Below, in pieces: positions 1 to 6,022 of a stretch of DNA of 25,078 nt. The translations under genes and the position numbers were made by a program. A model generated the notes under the pieces. That model was given only the letters and a program-made list of their open reading frames with translations, was not told the origin of the DNA and did not search any database. Each line of letters begins with the position of its first letter. Positions within the stretch are counted from its first letter, which is position 1. The stretch covers positions 1 through 25,078 of IMG/VR virus record IMGVR_UViG_3300010883_000424; one strand, given 5' to 3'. This stretch comes from a virus.

Positions 1-41
1 GCATCTTGGGCTAGTTATGTTGAAATAGTAAATCTTGAAAA

Positions 42-99
42 TGACTAAGTATGACTAAGCTGTGACTAAGTTGGGAATACAATCACAATATAACATAAT
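42..99 (+). promoter_or_regulatory. Candidate promoter with three phased TGACTAAG direct repeats
   Basis: Three exact copies of TGACTAAG begin at 42, 52 and 63, i.e. 10 and 11 bases apart, so they lie on the same face of the helix. The third abuts a -35-like TTGGGA (71-76), which is followed after 17 bases by a -10-like CATAAT (94-99). A purine-rich ribosome binding region (AAAGGGA, then GAGGG) precedes the ATG at 126. This is the geometry expected of an activator or repressor array next to a promoter for the left plus-strand operon. The repeats are seen directly; the promoter assignment is inference and the hexamers are imperfect. Confidence 0.5.
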
Positions 100-125
100 A
101 TAAAGGGAATTGAGGGTAAAAAATA

Positions 126-698
126 ATGACAAAAACGGAAGAGAGAGAAGTAAGAGATGCAATCTTTGAAAAATACTATATTGTTGATGATTTATATGAT
201 GAAGTAGAGATAAAGAATATTGAAAAATCTATAGAACATATTAGTTATGCTCAGGCAGATACGGTTAGCAAGGACCCTGATGATGATTACAGGGTATCTA
301 GCGTTAAGTGGATACCTTTTGAAAACGACTGGATATACGACAGGATTTGGGAGCATTCCAATATTGCTAATAATGAATTATGGGGATTTGATGTTATAGG
401 GTTTAAAGACTCCGCACAATTTACAAAATATACAGCCCCTACAGGCAAATATGACTACCACCTAGACATAAACGGGGAAGGGATTAATCATCGCAAAATA
501 AGCGTAATTTGCGCCTTAAACGATGGCTATAAAGGTGGGGGTGTAGAGTTCAAAACTGGTAGGGAGACTCACGCACTAGATTTAAAAAAGGGTCAAGCTG
601 TTTTTTTCCCGTCGTTTTTTTTACATAGGGTGTTGCCAATCACGGAAGGAGTAAGAAAGAGCTTGGTTCAATGGATTTCTGGAGAACCATATCGATGA
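126..698 (+). CDS. 2OG-Fe(II) oxygenase (PKHD / prolyl 4-hydroxylase-like)
   Basis: 190-aa protein of the Fe(II)/2-oxoglutarate-dependent dioxygenase superfamily. The double-stranded beta-helix signature is complete: HxD at H112/D114 (YHLD), a distal histidine at H167 (FLHR) and the 2OG-binding arginine in RKS at R177, with a typical GGxxxF beta-strand region (138-142) between them. Such enzymes hydroxylate protein side chains, nucleic-acid bases or small molecules. Phage members are common in marine genomes but their substrates are mostly unknown. The start has a GAGGG element 9-10 bases upstream. The stop overlaps the next small gene (ATGA at 695-698), so this is the first gene of an operon. 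The family is clear; the substrate cannot be inferred. Confidence 0.85.
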   Translation: MTKTEEREVRDAIFEKYYIVDDLYDEVEIKNIEKSIEHISYAQADTVSKDPDDDYRVSSVKWIPFENDWIYDRIWEHSNIANNELWGFDVIGFKDSAQFTKYTAPTGKYDYHLDINGEGINHRKISVICALNDGYKGGGVEFKTGRETHALDLKKGQAVFFPSFFLHRVLPITEGVRKSLVQWISGEPYR

Positions 699-784
699 GG
701 TTTTTAAATATAATATTTATTTCTTATATTCTGTTTAGTATATTCTGTTTAGTTATGGATAAAAATAGGAAGTTACTTGAGTGA
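695..784 (+). CDS. 29-aa single-span membrane peptide
   Basis: Short ORF whose ATG overlaps the stop of the dioxygenase gene (ATGA), implying translational coupling. The product starts MRFLNIIFISYILF, continues hydrophobic to about residue 21, then ends in a charged tail (DKNRKLLE): one predicted transmembrane helix with a cytoplasmic-type basic end. A perfect 14-bp tandem duplication (725-738 and 739-752) lies inside the hydrophobic codons, so part of the helix is repeated out of register. The next gene starts inside its last codons. No family is recognised. It could be a holin-like or regulatory peptide, or a fortuitous ORF; coupling at both ends favours a real gene. Confidence 0.45.
   Translation: MRFLNIIFISYILFSIFCLVMDKNRKLLE
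725..752 (+). repeat. Perfect 14-bp tandem duplication
   Basis: TATATTCTGTTTAG occurs twice head to tail. Fourteen is not a multiple of three, so the duplication changes the frame of the 29-aa ORF it lies in. This suggests a recent slippage event or a site with a DNA or RNA role. Confidence 0.8.
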
Positions 785-1106
785 ACAGCCCAAAACTGCT
801 AGAAGTTATAGGGGGACTGTGGTTGATGATAACGCTATTGTTTCTATTAACCTTAAATGGTTGGGTCAGTTACTTGTCCTTGTTGCTATGCTCGTTTATG
901 GTTATTGGCGCATTGAAAGCAGATTGGGTAACCTTGAAGAAGCGATGCTTACGGCAGATGTTAAGATTGGGGACCTTCTTGGTAAACACATCGTGGAGGA
1001 GACTTTACAAAGAGAGCAGCTAGAAGAGAAAGTAAGTTTTTATGAGAAAGAGTTTAACATAAACCCCCTAAGCTGGGGAAAAAGAAAAGGGAATCGAAAA
1101 AAATGA
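777..1106 (+). CDS. Membrane-anchored coiled-coil protein
   Basis: 109-aa protein read from a TTG start with AGGAAG 6 bases upstream; there is no ATG at the amino end. After a polar N-terminus (about 25 residues) comes one hydrophobic segment (about 28-45, LGQLLVLVAMLVYGYW), then a charged heptad-like region (about 46-95) and a very basic tail (KRKGNRKK). A single span plus coiled coil is common in phage lysis or spanin-like proteins, but there is no lipobox or cysteine signature to assign it. Its end overlaps the start of the next gene by 4 bases (ATGA). Function unknown; a membrane location is likely. Confidence 0.7.
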   Translation: MSEQPKTARSYRGTVVDDNAIVSINLKWLGQLLVLVAMLVYGYWRIESRLGNLEEAMLTADVKIGDLLGKHIVEETLQREQLEEKVSFYEKEFNINPLSWGKRKGNRKK

Positions 1107-1348
1107 GTGAAGAAAAAAAGTATATTGACAAGTGTTCAATAAAACAAAAGGACTTTGAGAATGGCGGAAGTGTGTTAAACTGCGCTTTTGGTATAGACGA
1201 GTTAAAGGAAATAGCGGTTGATGGTTGGGTTAATATTACTATTTGCGAAAGAAGGGAACCTTCGGAAAATGGAAAAACTCATTATGCTAAAGTAGACACA
1301 TATAGGAGCAAGAAGGCAGACACTAAAAGTGATGACTTGCCTTTTTAG
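1103..1348 (+). CDS. Small phage protein with SSB-like acidic C-terminal tip
   Basis: 81-aa protein, ATG overlapping the previous stop (ATGA). The body (about residues 9-68) looks like a compact beta-rich fold with WVNITICERREPSENGKTHY. I believe this is a recurring small phage protein but cannot name a family. The last residues, SDDLPF, closely resemble the DDDIPF-type tail that bacterial SSB uses to recruit repair and replication proteins. The tail may recruit such partners or mimic SSB. That the protein itself binds ssDNA is inference only. Confidence 0.7.
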   Translation: MSEEKKYIDKCSIKQKDFENGGSVLNCAFGIDELKEIAVDGWVNITICERREPSENGKTHYAKVDTYRSKKADTKSDDLPF

Positions 1349-1357
1349 ATAGTTACT

Positions 1358-1510
1358 ATGCCTATGCCGTTTATGTGCCACGAGTGTGATAAATACACAA
1401 GGAACAAAAACGGTATATGCAGCACCTGTTTAGATATGCTAGCACGACCAGCAGCACCAGCTAAACCAGAAAAAAAAGCTAGTGTCCCAAAGAAGGTTAA
1501 GGATGACTGA
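1358..1510 (+). CDS. 50-aa zinc-ribbon-like miniprotein
   Basis: ORF too short for usual callers. The product begins MPMPFMCHECDKYTRNKNG and carries two Cys-x-x-Cys pairs (C7/C10 and C21/C24) spaced as in a zinc ribbon. A proline/alanine/lysine-rich tail follows (about 30-50). It sits between two clear genes and its stop overlaps the next ATG by 8 bases (1503-1510), which supports it being real. An internal ATG two codons downstream is an alternative start. No specific function is recognised; nucleic-acid or protein contact through a zinc knuckle is a general expectation. It contains one TGCTAGCA site. Confidence 0.6.
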   Translation: MPMPFMCHECDKYTRNKNGICSTCLDMLARPAAPAKPEKKASVPKKVKDD

Positions 1511-1814
1511 ATTTCTAGAAGTATATTCAGAGGCGGGAATGATAGGGGTTGTGGGTGTTATGTTTTGTTTTATGGTATATCAAAATGCCAAAAGAGCCGA
1601 AGAACAAGGAAAGTCCATAAATGATTTACAGATTGAAAACAGGGGTCAATCAGAGACTCTTGAGAATACTGAAAGTATGATTATCAAATTAATTGAACGA
1701 TGGAACAAGTCGGATGATACTTCCCTTAGACATAGGGAAGATATTCTTCGTGAAATTTCAGACTTAGCTGAGAAAGTAAGCTACCTGTCTGGAAGAGTAA
1801 ATGGGAATAAATGA
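1503..1814 (+). CDS. Single-span membrane protein with coiled-coil domain (holin-like)
   Basis: 103 aa. I chose ATG 1503 over the in-frame upstream GTG 1482 because GAAGGTTAAGG lies just ahead of it. A hydrophobic helix (about residues 12-28, MIGVVGVMFCFMVY) is followed by a long charged coiled-coil region (30-98). Together with the next three small genes and the endolysin at 2331 it forms a likely lysis cassette, so a holin or spanin-type role is possible but unproven. The stop overlaps the next ATG (ATGA, 1811-1814). Confidence 0.7.
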   Translation: MTEFLEVYSEAGMIGVVGVMFCFMVYQNAKRAEEQGKSINDLQIENRGQSETLENTESMIIKLIERWNKSDDTSLRHREDILREISDLAEKVSYLSGRVNGNK

Positions 1815-1963
1815 TAATGGATAGTCTAAGGGTCACAGGTATAAGCACAAGTTTGGGGCTTGCATATTGGACAGACCTACTTTCCGGTGTTTTGATGTGT
1901 ATAATGTTTGCGGTACAGATTTACTATTTGTATCTAAAAACAAAAAAGATAAAGGAGTCATAA
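1811..1963 (+). CDS. 50-aa membrane protein in the lysis cassette
   Basis: Short ORF translationally coupled to the preceding gene (ATGA). The product has a hydrophobic segment of about 22 residues (roughly 21-42, containing LLSGVLMCIMFAVQIYYLY) and a basic C-terminal tail KTKKIKES. The AAAGGAG inside its last codons is the ribosome binding site of the next gene. The topology of one helix plus a positive tail fits small phage holins or antiholins. No sequence family is recognised. Confidence 0.6.
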   Translation: MIMDSLRVTGISTSLGLAYWTDLLSGVLMCIMFAVQIYYLYLKTKKIKES

Positions 1964-2116
1964 ATGGAATGGTTAGCTGAAAATTGGGAAACGGTTCTTG
2001 TTGTTTTTTTCTGTTTAGAAAAAATAGTAAAGCTGTCCCCGTCAGACAAAGACGATATTCTTGTGGATGTTGTATTTCAAGGTTTAACTAAAATGATAAA
2101 GGGAGAAGAAAAATGA
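1964..2116 (+). CDS. 50-aa small phage protein, EKIVKLSPSDKDD type
   Basis: ATG directly follows the previous stop, with AAAGGAG 7 bases upstream. The product begins MEWLAENWETVLVVFFCLEK: an amphipathic or short hydrophobic helix (about 8-17), then KIVKLSPSDKDDILVDVVF. The arrangement of an EK-x-VKL segment followed by an acidic DD-I-x-VD helix recalls small proteins near lysis genes of marine phages, but I cannot name a family. It shares an SPS/TPS-K-(D/E)-D-D-x-(I/L)-V pattern with the next gene, suggesting the pair may be related or interact. Confidence 0.6.
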   Translation: MEWLAENWETVLVVFFCLEKIVKLSPSDKDDILVDVVFQGLTKMIKGEEK

Positions 2117-2268
2117 GTTGGGCATCAAAATATGTGCAGAGACAAGTTAGAAAGAGAGGACTGAAGGGGTTTATCATTTGGGTATTAGACTTGGTTGCAA
2201 AAGCTACTCCGTCTAAAGAAGACGATAAAATTGTTGCAAAAATCAAAGAAGCAATGAAATCTTTTTAA
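2113..2268 (+). CDS. 51-aa small basic/amphipathic protein
   Basis: Coupled to the previous gene by an ATGA overlap; the GGGAGAAGAAAA ahead of it provides a ribosome binding site. A basic N-terminus (QRQVRKRG) precedes a short hydrophobic helix (about 19-30, FIIWVLDLVAKA) and a charged C-terminal helix. The TPSKEDDKIV segment parallels SPSKDDILV-like residues of the preceding gene. It sits 62 bases before the endolysin, so a role in lysis timing is plausible by position only. Confidence 0.55.
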   Translation: MSWASKYVQRQVRKRGLKGFIIWVLDLVAKATPSKEDDKIVAKIKEAMKSF

Positions 2269-2330
2269 AGCCACCCTTACGTTCAGCATAGTATTTGCTT
2301 GTCGTTGTTTAAATCTTTACATTAAGAGCG

Positions 2331-2816
2331 ATGAATCAGACGCAAATTAGACGAGTAATCCAAAAGGTCTTAAACAACTTAGGGTACGATTCAGAAGATG
2401 CCCTAGAAATGGTTTTCCTGACAGGGTTAGTCGAATCAAAATATAACTACTTAGAGCAGTTAGGTTCTGGACCAGCAAAGTCCTTTTTTCAAATAGAACC
2501 AAATACCTGCAAGGATATAATTGAAAACTATCTTTCCTACAAAATAACTACCCGTCAAAAAGTGACAGAAACAGCAAAGCTATATGATGGCTGGCATAAA
2601 GCTAGCACCGAACAATTAGCTTACCTGCTGGAAACAAATATCGCTTTTGCCATCTGTATGTGTAGGTTGCATTACAGGAGGGTCCCGACGGCTTTGCCGA
2701 AAAAAGGGGATGCTAGAGGGTTTGGAACATACTGGAAAAAATGGTTTAATACACATCTTGGGGCAGGAACCATTGAAAAATTCCTAGAAGCAGAGGGTAG
2801 ACGTAAAGACGAGTAA
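2331..2816 (+). CDS. Endolysin, lytic transglycosylase-like (SLT fold)
   Basis: 161-aa protein with the hallmarks of the SLT/goose-lysozyme-like family. A catalytic glutamate sits in LVESKY (E35), followed by the substrate-groove motif G-P-A-K-S-F-F-Q-I-E-P (47-57) and a helical C-terminal half with an RxHYRR stretch. Such enzymes cleave the MurNAc-GlcNAc bond of peptidoglycan, here to release progeny. There is no signal peptide, so export would depend on a holin among the small membrane proteins encoded just upstream. A GAG element sits 5 bases before the ATG. The 62-base gap before it (2269-2330) holds no obvious feature. Confidence 0.75.
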   Translation: MNQTQIRRVIQKVLNNLGYDSEDALEMVFLTGLVESKYNYLEQLGSGPAKSFFQIEPNTCKDIIENYLSYKITTRQKVTETAKLYDGWHKASTEQLAYLLETNIAFAICMCRLHYRRVPTALPKKGDARGFGTYWKKWFNTHLGAGTIEKFLEAEGRRKDE

Positions 2817-2823
2817 AATCAAA

Positions 2824-4302
2824 ATGCCTAAAAAAGATGACAAATTCGGTGGCAAAACAACTTGGACACAGGAACAACGGGACGTTGCTGAAGATTTAAT
2901 AGGAAAAAAACACTCGTATTCAGAAATAGCTCGTAGATTATGTGAATTATACCCTGAATACAACTTTACAGCCAACTCAGTTAGAAACCAAAAAAGGACA
3001 GGACGACTAGGTGTCAATCCAACCATTCCTCTTTCGGCTGACCGAGGCAGACACAGGAAATCAAAACCCAGACAGGAAAAAGAAGTTTTTACTGCTGAAC
3101 CAAACAAAAAACCCGATTTTGAACCCGGTCACGATTTTTCATCTTTAGGTAATTATGCAATATTAGACTATCGTGGAGAGCAAAACCCGTCATCCCTAGA
3201 AGAATTATTAACTGCTTGTGATGTAGATAGGTCTATTTGGCAAGTAGAACGCTACGTTGTAAATAAGTGGGAAGTAGCTATGAAGTTACAAGAGGCGATT
3301 GTTCACCGCCCATTGTTTCAAGTAAAGGCTTGGTTAGTGAGAGAAAAACCGATTGTTGTAGAGTTTCCGACAATTAAGCCAATAAACCCAATAAATGTAC
3401 CCTCTCCAAAACCCTTAAATATGAAAACCTATGGCAGCAGGAAAGATAAGCTAGCATTAATTATACCAGACGCACAGGTGGGATTTTCTAGGAATTTCCA
3501 AACGGGAGAACTAGACCCGTTTCACGACAGGAGAGCATTGGACTTATGCTTGCAAATGGCAGAAAAGCACCAGCCTGATGAAATCATCCTGCTGGGGGAT
3601 ATGCTAGACCTTCCAGAGTGGTCCGATAAGTTTATGATAAGCCCAGAGTTCTATTGGACAACTCAACCCGCAGTAAACGAACTCTATTGGTGGATAAAAG
3701 AACTAAGACAGCACACTAATAAAATGATATATATTGAGGGGAATCACGAGTTAAGAATGTCTAAGGCTGTTGTAAAAAATATTATCGCTGCGTACAATTT
3801 AAAGCCTGCTAACGAACCTAATAAAAATAGCCTCACAGTTCCTACTCTGCTAGCACTTGATGAACTGGGTGTCGAATATATGGGTCCATATCCAGATGGA
3901 GAATATTGGATTAACGACAACTTGAGAGTGTCTCACGGGCAAATAGCAAGGAAGGGAGGCGGAAAAACCGCTTCAGCAATCTTAGCAGACGCTAGGAACT
4001 CTGAGATTGTTGGACATATACACAGGCACGAAATGGCGCAGAAAACCGTTCATCCGAGAAAGGGCATTAAGACCTACGTTGCGTACTCTCCCGGAACGGT
4101 TGCTAGAATTGACGGGGTAGTCCCCGCATATCAAGCTAGAAACGATTGGCAACAAGGTATGGCTCTTGTCCATTTTGAAGATGATAATGGAAAATTTCAA
4201 ATAGTACCATACAATATTCACGAAGGCGAAACAATGGCTGATGGGGTTATTATGAAATATAGAAAGTCTATAGTCAATAAGCTAAAAAAGACAATAAAAT
4301 GA
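2824..4302 (+). CDS. HTH-containing calcineurin-like metallophosphoesterase
   Basis: 492 aa. Residues about 10-62 form a helix-turn-helix-like domain (WTQEQRDVAEDLI ... SEIARRLCEL ... SVRNQK) resembling phage terminase or transposase HTHs. Residues about 208-420 carry the metallophosphoesterase motifs in order: DAQ (D216; usually D-x-H), GDMLD (258-262), GNHE (306-309), SHG (370-372) and GHIH (397-400). The fold includes SbcD/Mre11 nucleases and phosphatases. With an N-terminal DNA-binding module, a nuclease or DNA-end-processing role is reasonable. The Q in place of the first metal-binding H is notable. Follows the endolysin by 7 bases and overlaps the next gene (ATGA). Confidence 0.8.
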   Translation: MPKKDDKFGGKTTWTQEQRDVAEDLIGKKHSYSEIARRLCELYPEYNFTANSVRNQKRTGRLGVNPTIPLSADRGRHRKSKPRQEKEVFTAEPNKKPDFEPGHDFSSLGNYAILDYRGEQNPSSLEELLTACDVDRSIWQVERYVVNKWEVAMKLQEAIVHRPLFQVKAWLVREKPIVVEFPTIKPINPINVPSPKPLNMKTYGSRKDKLALIIPDAQVGFSRNFQTGELDPFHDRRALDLCLQMAEKHQPDEIILLGDMLDLPEWSDKFMISPEFYWTTQPAVNELYWWIKELRQHTNKMIYIEGNHELRMSKAVVKNIIAAYNLKPANEPNKNSLTVPTLLALDELGVEYMGPYPDGEYWINDNLRVSHGQIARKGGGKTASAILADARNSEIVGHIHRHEMAQKTVHPRKGIKTYVAYSPGTVARIDGVVPAYQARNDWQQGMALVHFEDDNGKFQIVPYNIHEGETMADGVIMKYRKSIVNKLKKTIK

Positions 4303-4709
4303 GACATATGACAGAAGATGAAATGATTGAATCGCTAAACCAGACGACTGGTAGGGATGCTAGCAGAGTTGATTACGACGAATACTCAAGGTATGATGCA
4401 GAGGACAAAAACTACATATACGAGGCGAAAGACAGAAAAAAGCATTTTTTAAGGACGATGATTGAGGATAAAAAGTTTAAAGCAAATAACGATTGGGGAG
4501 ACCGTTTAGAAAAAGAATTTATTTATTTAGTCCACTCTAATGATAATATGTATATATTCAACGTCACCGAGCTTGTAGGTGAGGGATATAATTTTGGTTG
4601 GCACGAGAGACTATGTAAAAAAACAACCGATTTTGGTGAATCTAAGATGGAATTAAAGAAAGTCGGGTACATCCATCTAAATAAGGCGGTTCGAACATAT
4701 AAAACTTGA
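4299..4709 (+). CDS. Unrecognised protein, weak PD-(D/E)XK-like motif
   Basis: 136 aa, ATG overlapping the previous stop. A possible nuclease-like pattern is visible: D33 in the acidic RYDAED, then a hydrophobic strand ending in YEAKDRKK (E42-x-K44), as in the E-x-K of PD-(D/E)XK folds. Aromatic strands around 75-100 (FIYLVHS, MYIFNV, FGWHERL) could complete such a core. This is a motif-level suggestion only; no family was recognised. One TGCTAGCA site lies in its codons. A structural prediction would decide. Confidence 0.6.
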   Translation: MRHMTEDEMIESLNQTTGRDASRVDYDEYSRYDAEDKNYIYEAKDRKKHFLRTMIEDKKFKANNDWGDRLEKEFIYLVHSNDNMYIFNVTELVGEGYNFGWHERLCKKTTDFGESKMELKKVGYIHLNKAVRTYKT

Positions 4710-4738
4710 CAGGCATTAACTTCTGTTGCTAACTTCTG
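4706..4738 (+). promoter_or_regulatory. TTGACA box and TAACTTCTG direct repeat upstream of the HTH gene
   Basis: A perfect -35 hexamer TTGACA (4706-4711) overlaps the end of the preceding gene. Two exact copies of TAACTTCTG follow at 4717 and 4730 (13 bases apart). No good -10 lies at the normal spacing (CTAACT at best), so this may need an activator or may be only a regulatory repeat. The HTH protein encoded immediately downstream is an obvious candidate ligand. Low-confidence inference. Confidence 0.25.
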
Positions 4739-4759
4739 CCAATCAACAGGGAGTATCAC

Positions 4760-4984
4760 TTGAAAGTAGCAGAAAAGAGCAATATTCAATATATAGAACG
4801 TATGTTAAGCGTGGACGAGGTTGCAGAAAACCTTAATTGTAGCGTATATACCGTTTATCGAAGACTAAAAAGCGGTGAACTAGGTGGATTTAGAGATGGT
4901 GGAACTTGGAAAATCCCAACAAGCGATTATACTAGGTATGTAAGCAATAAGAAAGCGTATCAAGGTACTTATCCTTTATTGTGA
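4760..4984 (+). CDS. Excisionase-like MerR/HTH_17 DNA-binding protein
   Basis: 74-aa protein from a TTG start with GGGAG 7 bases upstream. Residues about 15-60 match the helix-turn-helix of the excisionase/HTH_17 group: LSVDEVAENLNCSVYTVYRR, then a wing with a KIP-x-x-D-Y/W end (IPTSDYTRYV). Proteins of this size act as DNA-bending regulators or excisionases. No integrase is seen in the window, so a regulatory role in the operon is more likely. Its last codons form the left arm of the 17-bp hairpin that covers the next gene's ribosome binding site. Confidence 0.7.
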   Translation: MKVAEKSNIQYIERMLSVDEVAENLNCSVYTVYRRLKSGELGGFRDGGTWKIPTSDYTRYVSNKKAYQGTYPLL

Positions 4985-5011
4985 ACGCTAGTGAACAATA
5001 AAGGATAAGTA
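4966..5011 (+). promoter_or_regulatory. 17-bp perfect hairpin masking the ribosome binding site of the next gene
   Basis: TACTTATCCTTTATTGT (4966-4982) and ACAATAAAGGATAAGTA (4995-5011) are perfect inverted repeats around a 12-base loop. The left arm is the last codons and stop of the HTH gene. The right arm contains the AAAGGA Shine-Dalgarno (5000-5005) of the gene starting at 5015. In RNA this hides the ribosome binding site until a ribosome finishing the HTH gene opens it: obligate translational coupling. There is no U-run, so it is not a classic terminator. A DNA operator role for the HTH protein is an alternative. Confidence 0.7.
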
Positions 5012-5014
5012 ACT

Positions 5015-5332
5015 ATGAGACTATTGGGAAAGACTCCGATTGTATATTTAAAAAACTTGGATGTTGGAACACCCTTTCACGTTCCAAACACAAGTCTTTA
5101 CGGAACCATTATAAAGCACGGACAAATGGGGACTAGGGTCATAATGGACGGTTGTGTGAGGTATAACTCGGAAGGGAAAACCTTATACGAAAGAAGAATA
5201 GAAACAATCGGAAACAGAACGGAGTGCATAAAAAATGAAAATAGATATACAAGTAGCCAACTTGAAACAATTACAGGAATGGGTAACAAAAACACAGGCG
5301 TTAGCAGAGAAAATAGGACTTCCGAAGTTTAG
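5015..5332 (+). CDS. Unrecognised 105-aa protein, long overlap with the next gene
   Basis: ATG start with AAAGGA 9 bases upstream, inside the right arm of the hairpin at 4966-5011. The first ~72 residues look like a compact beta-rich domain (VGTPFHVPN, YGTIIKHGQMGTRVIM, LYERRIETIGNRTEC). The remaining ~30 residues are polar and low in hydrophobics and overlap the next gene for 98 bases in another frame, suggesting the ancestral stop near 5235 was lost. No family is recognised. Confidence 0.6.
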   Translation: MRLLGKTPIVYLKNLDVGTPFHVPNTSLYGTIIKHGQMGTRVIMDGCVRYNSEGKTLYERRIETIGNRTECIKNENRYTSSQLETITGMGNKNTGVSRENRTSEV

Positions 5333-5495
5333 TTTCTTTTTTGGTTACTGCAACACTTGTAATAGAGGGGTACATTATCCAAAAAGGCTAGTAATCCACG
5401 ACAATGGGGATAACTTTGATATAATGTGCGAATTATGCAACAATAAGCTATCACAAAAATATAACGGAGGGAACGATGGGGAGAGTCAAGGGTAG
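5235..5495 (+). CDS. Small protein with two CxxC pairs
   Basis: 86 aa, ATG with GGAG 11 bases upstream. An N-terminal amphipathic helix (LKQLQEWVTKTQALAEK) is followed by a probable zinc ribbon, CNTC (39-42) and CELC (65-68), and a glycine-rich tail. The tail (from NGG) overlaps the next gene's start and its coding bases double as that gene's ribosome binding site (GGAGGGAACG). It lies at the head of the Gam/annealing-protein recombination cassette, so a nucleic-acid role is plausible. Not assigned to a family. Confidence 0.65.
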   Translation: MKIDIQVANLKQLQEWVTKTQALAEKIGLPKFSFFFGYCNTCNRGVHYPKRLVIHDNGDNFDIMCELCNNKLSQKYNGGNDGESQG

Positions 5496-6021
5496 TAAAA
5501 TGTTTCAAGATGCAGAAGAGCAAGAGAGAAAGTTTCAAGAATCCTTAGACCAATACACGGACGACTTCTTCGGTGATGACACGAGCGAAAACCTAGAAGT
5601 GGACAACAACAACGTAGAAAGAGTCCTCTATAGACACTCTAAGATTGAAAAAGACCTAAGTGAAATGGAAGAAAGAAAGGAAAGTAGTGAGAATTTCTAT
5701 AACGACGAAATAGATAAAATTAAAAAACAACTAAAGTATCAAAGCCAATGTTTAAAAAGTTTCTTACAAGCAAGTAAGAAAAAAACAATGAAATTCCCAA
5801 ATGGAACGATTTCTATTAGGAAATCAACTAAGCATCAGTATAACGGGGATGATGAAGTCTTACTAGATTGGTGCAAAAAACAAGAGAGGGTTCTCACAAC
5901 AACAATGACAAAACCGTCAAAATCTTTAATCATTAAATACATTAAAGAAACGGGATTTGCCCCCAATGATTGGGAAATTGAAGAGAAAGAGTCTTTTAAC
6001 GTAAAAACAAAAGGAGAATAA
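5476..6021 (+). CDS. Gam-like host-nuclease inhibitor (Mu Gam / Gp157-like)
   Basis: 181 aa. An acidic N-terminal region (about 10-50) is followed by a long coiled coil (55-98). A C-terminal domain then starts with the typical T-M-K-F-P-N-G-T-I-S-I-R-K segment (103-116) and includes a DDEVLLDWCKKQ helix. This layout matches phage Gam/Gp157 proteins that bind DNA ends and block RecBCD or other host exonucleases. It immediately precedes a single-strand annealing protein, the usual partner. GGAGGG lies 5 bases ahead of the ATG. Gam versus Gp157 cannot be settled by eye. Confidence 0.75.
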   Translation: MGRVKGSKMFQDAEEQERKFQESLDQYTDDFFGDDTSENLEVDNNNVERVLYRHSKIEKDLSEMEERKESSENFYNDEIDKIKKQLKYQSQCLKSFLQASKKKTMKFPNGTISIRKSTKHQYNGDDEVLLDWCKKQERVLTTTMTKPSKSLIIKYIKETGFAPNDWEIEEKESFNVKTKGE

Positions 6022-6022
6022 G

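Noticed and set aside
781-1023. Hydrophobic 80-codon frame overlapping the coiled-coil membrane protein gene, reminiscent of nested Rz/Rz1
   Set aside because: It starts at a GTG without its own ribosome binding site and has no lipobox. Its hydrophobicity can arise from the other frame's codons. The 777-1106 frame fits the operon overlaps better.
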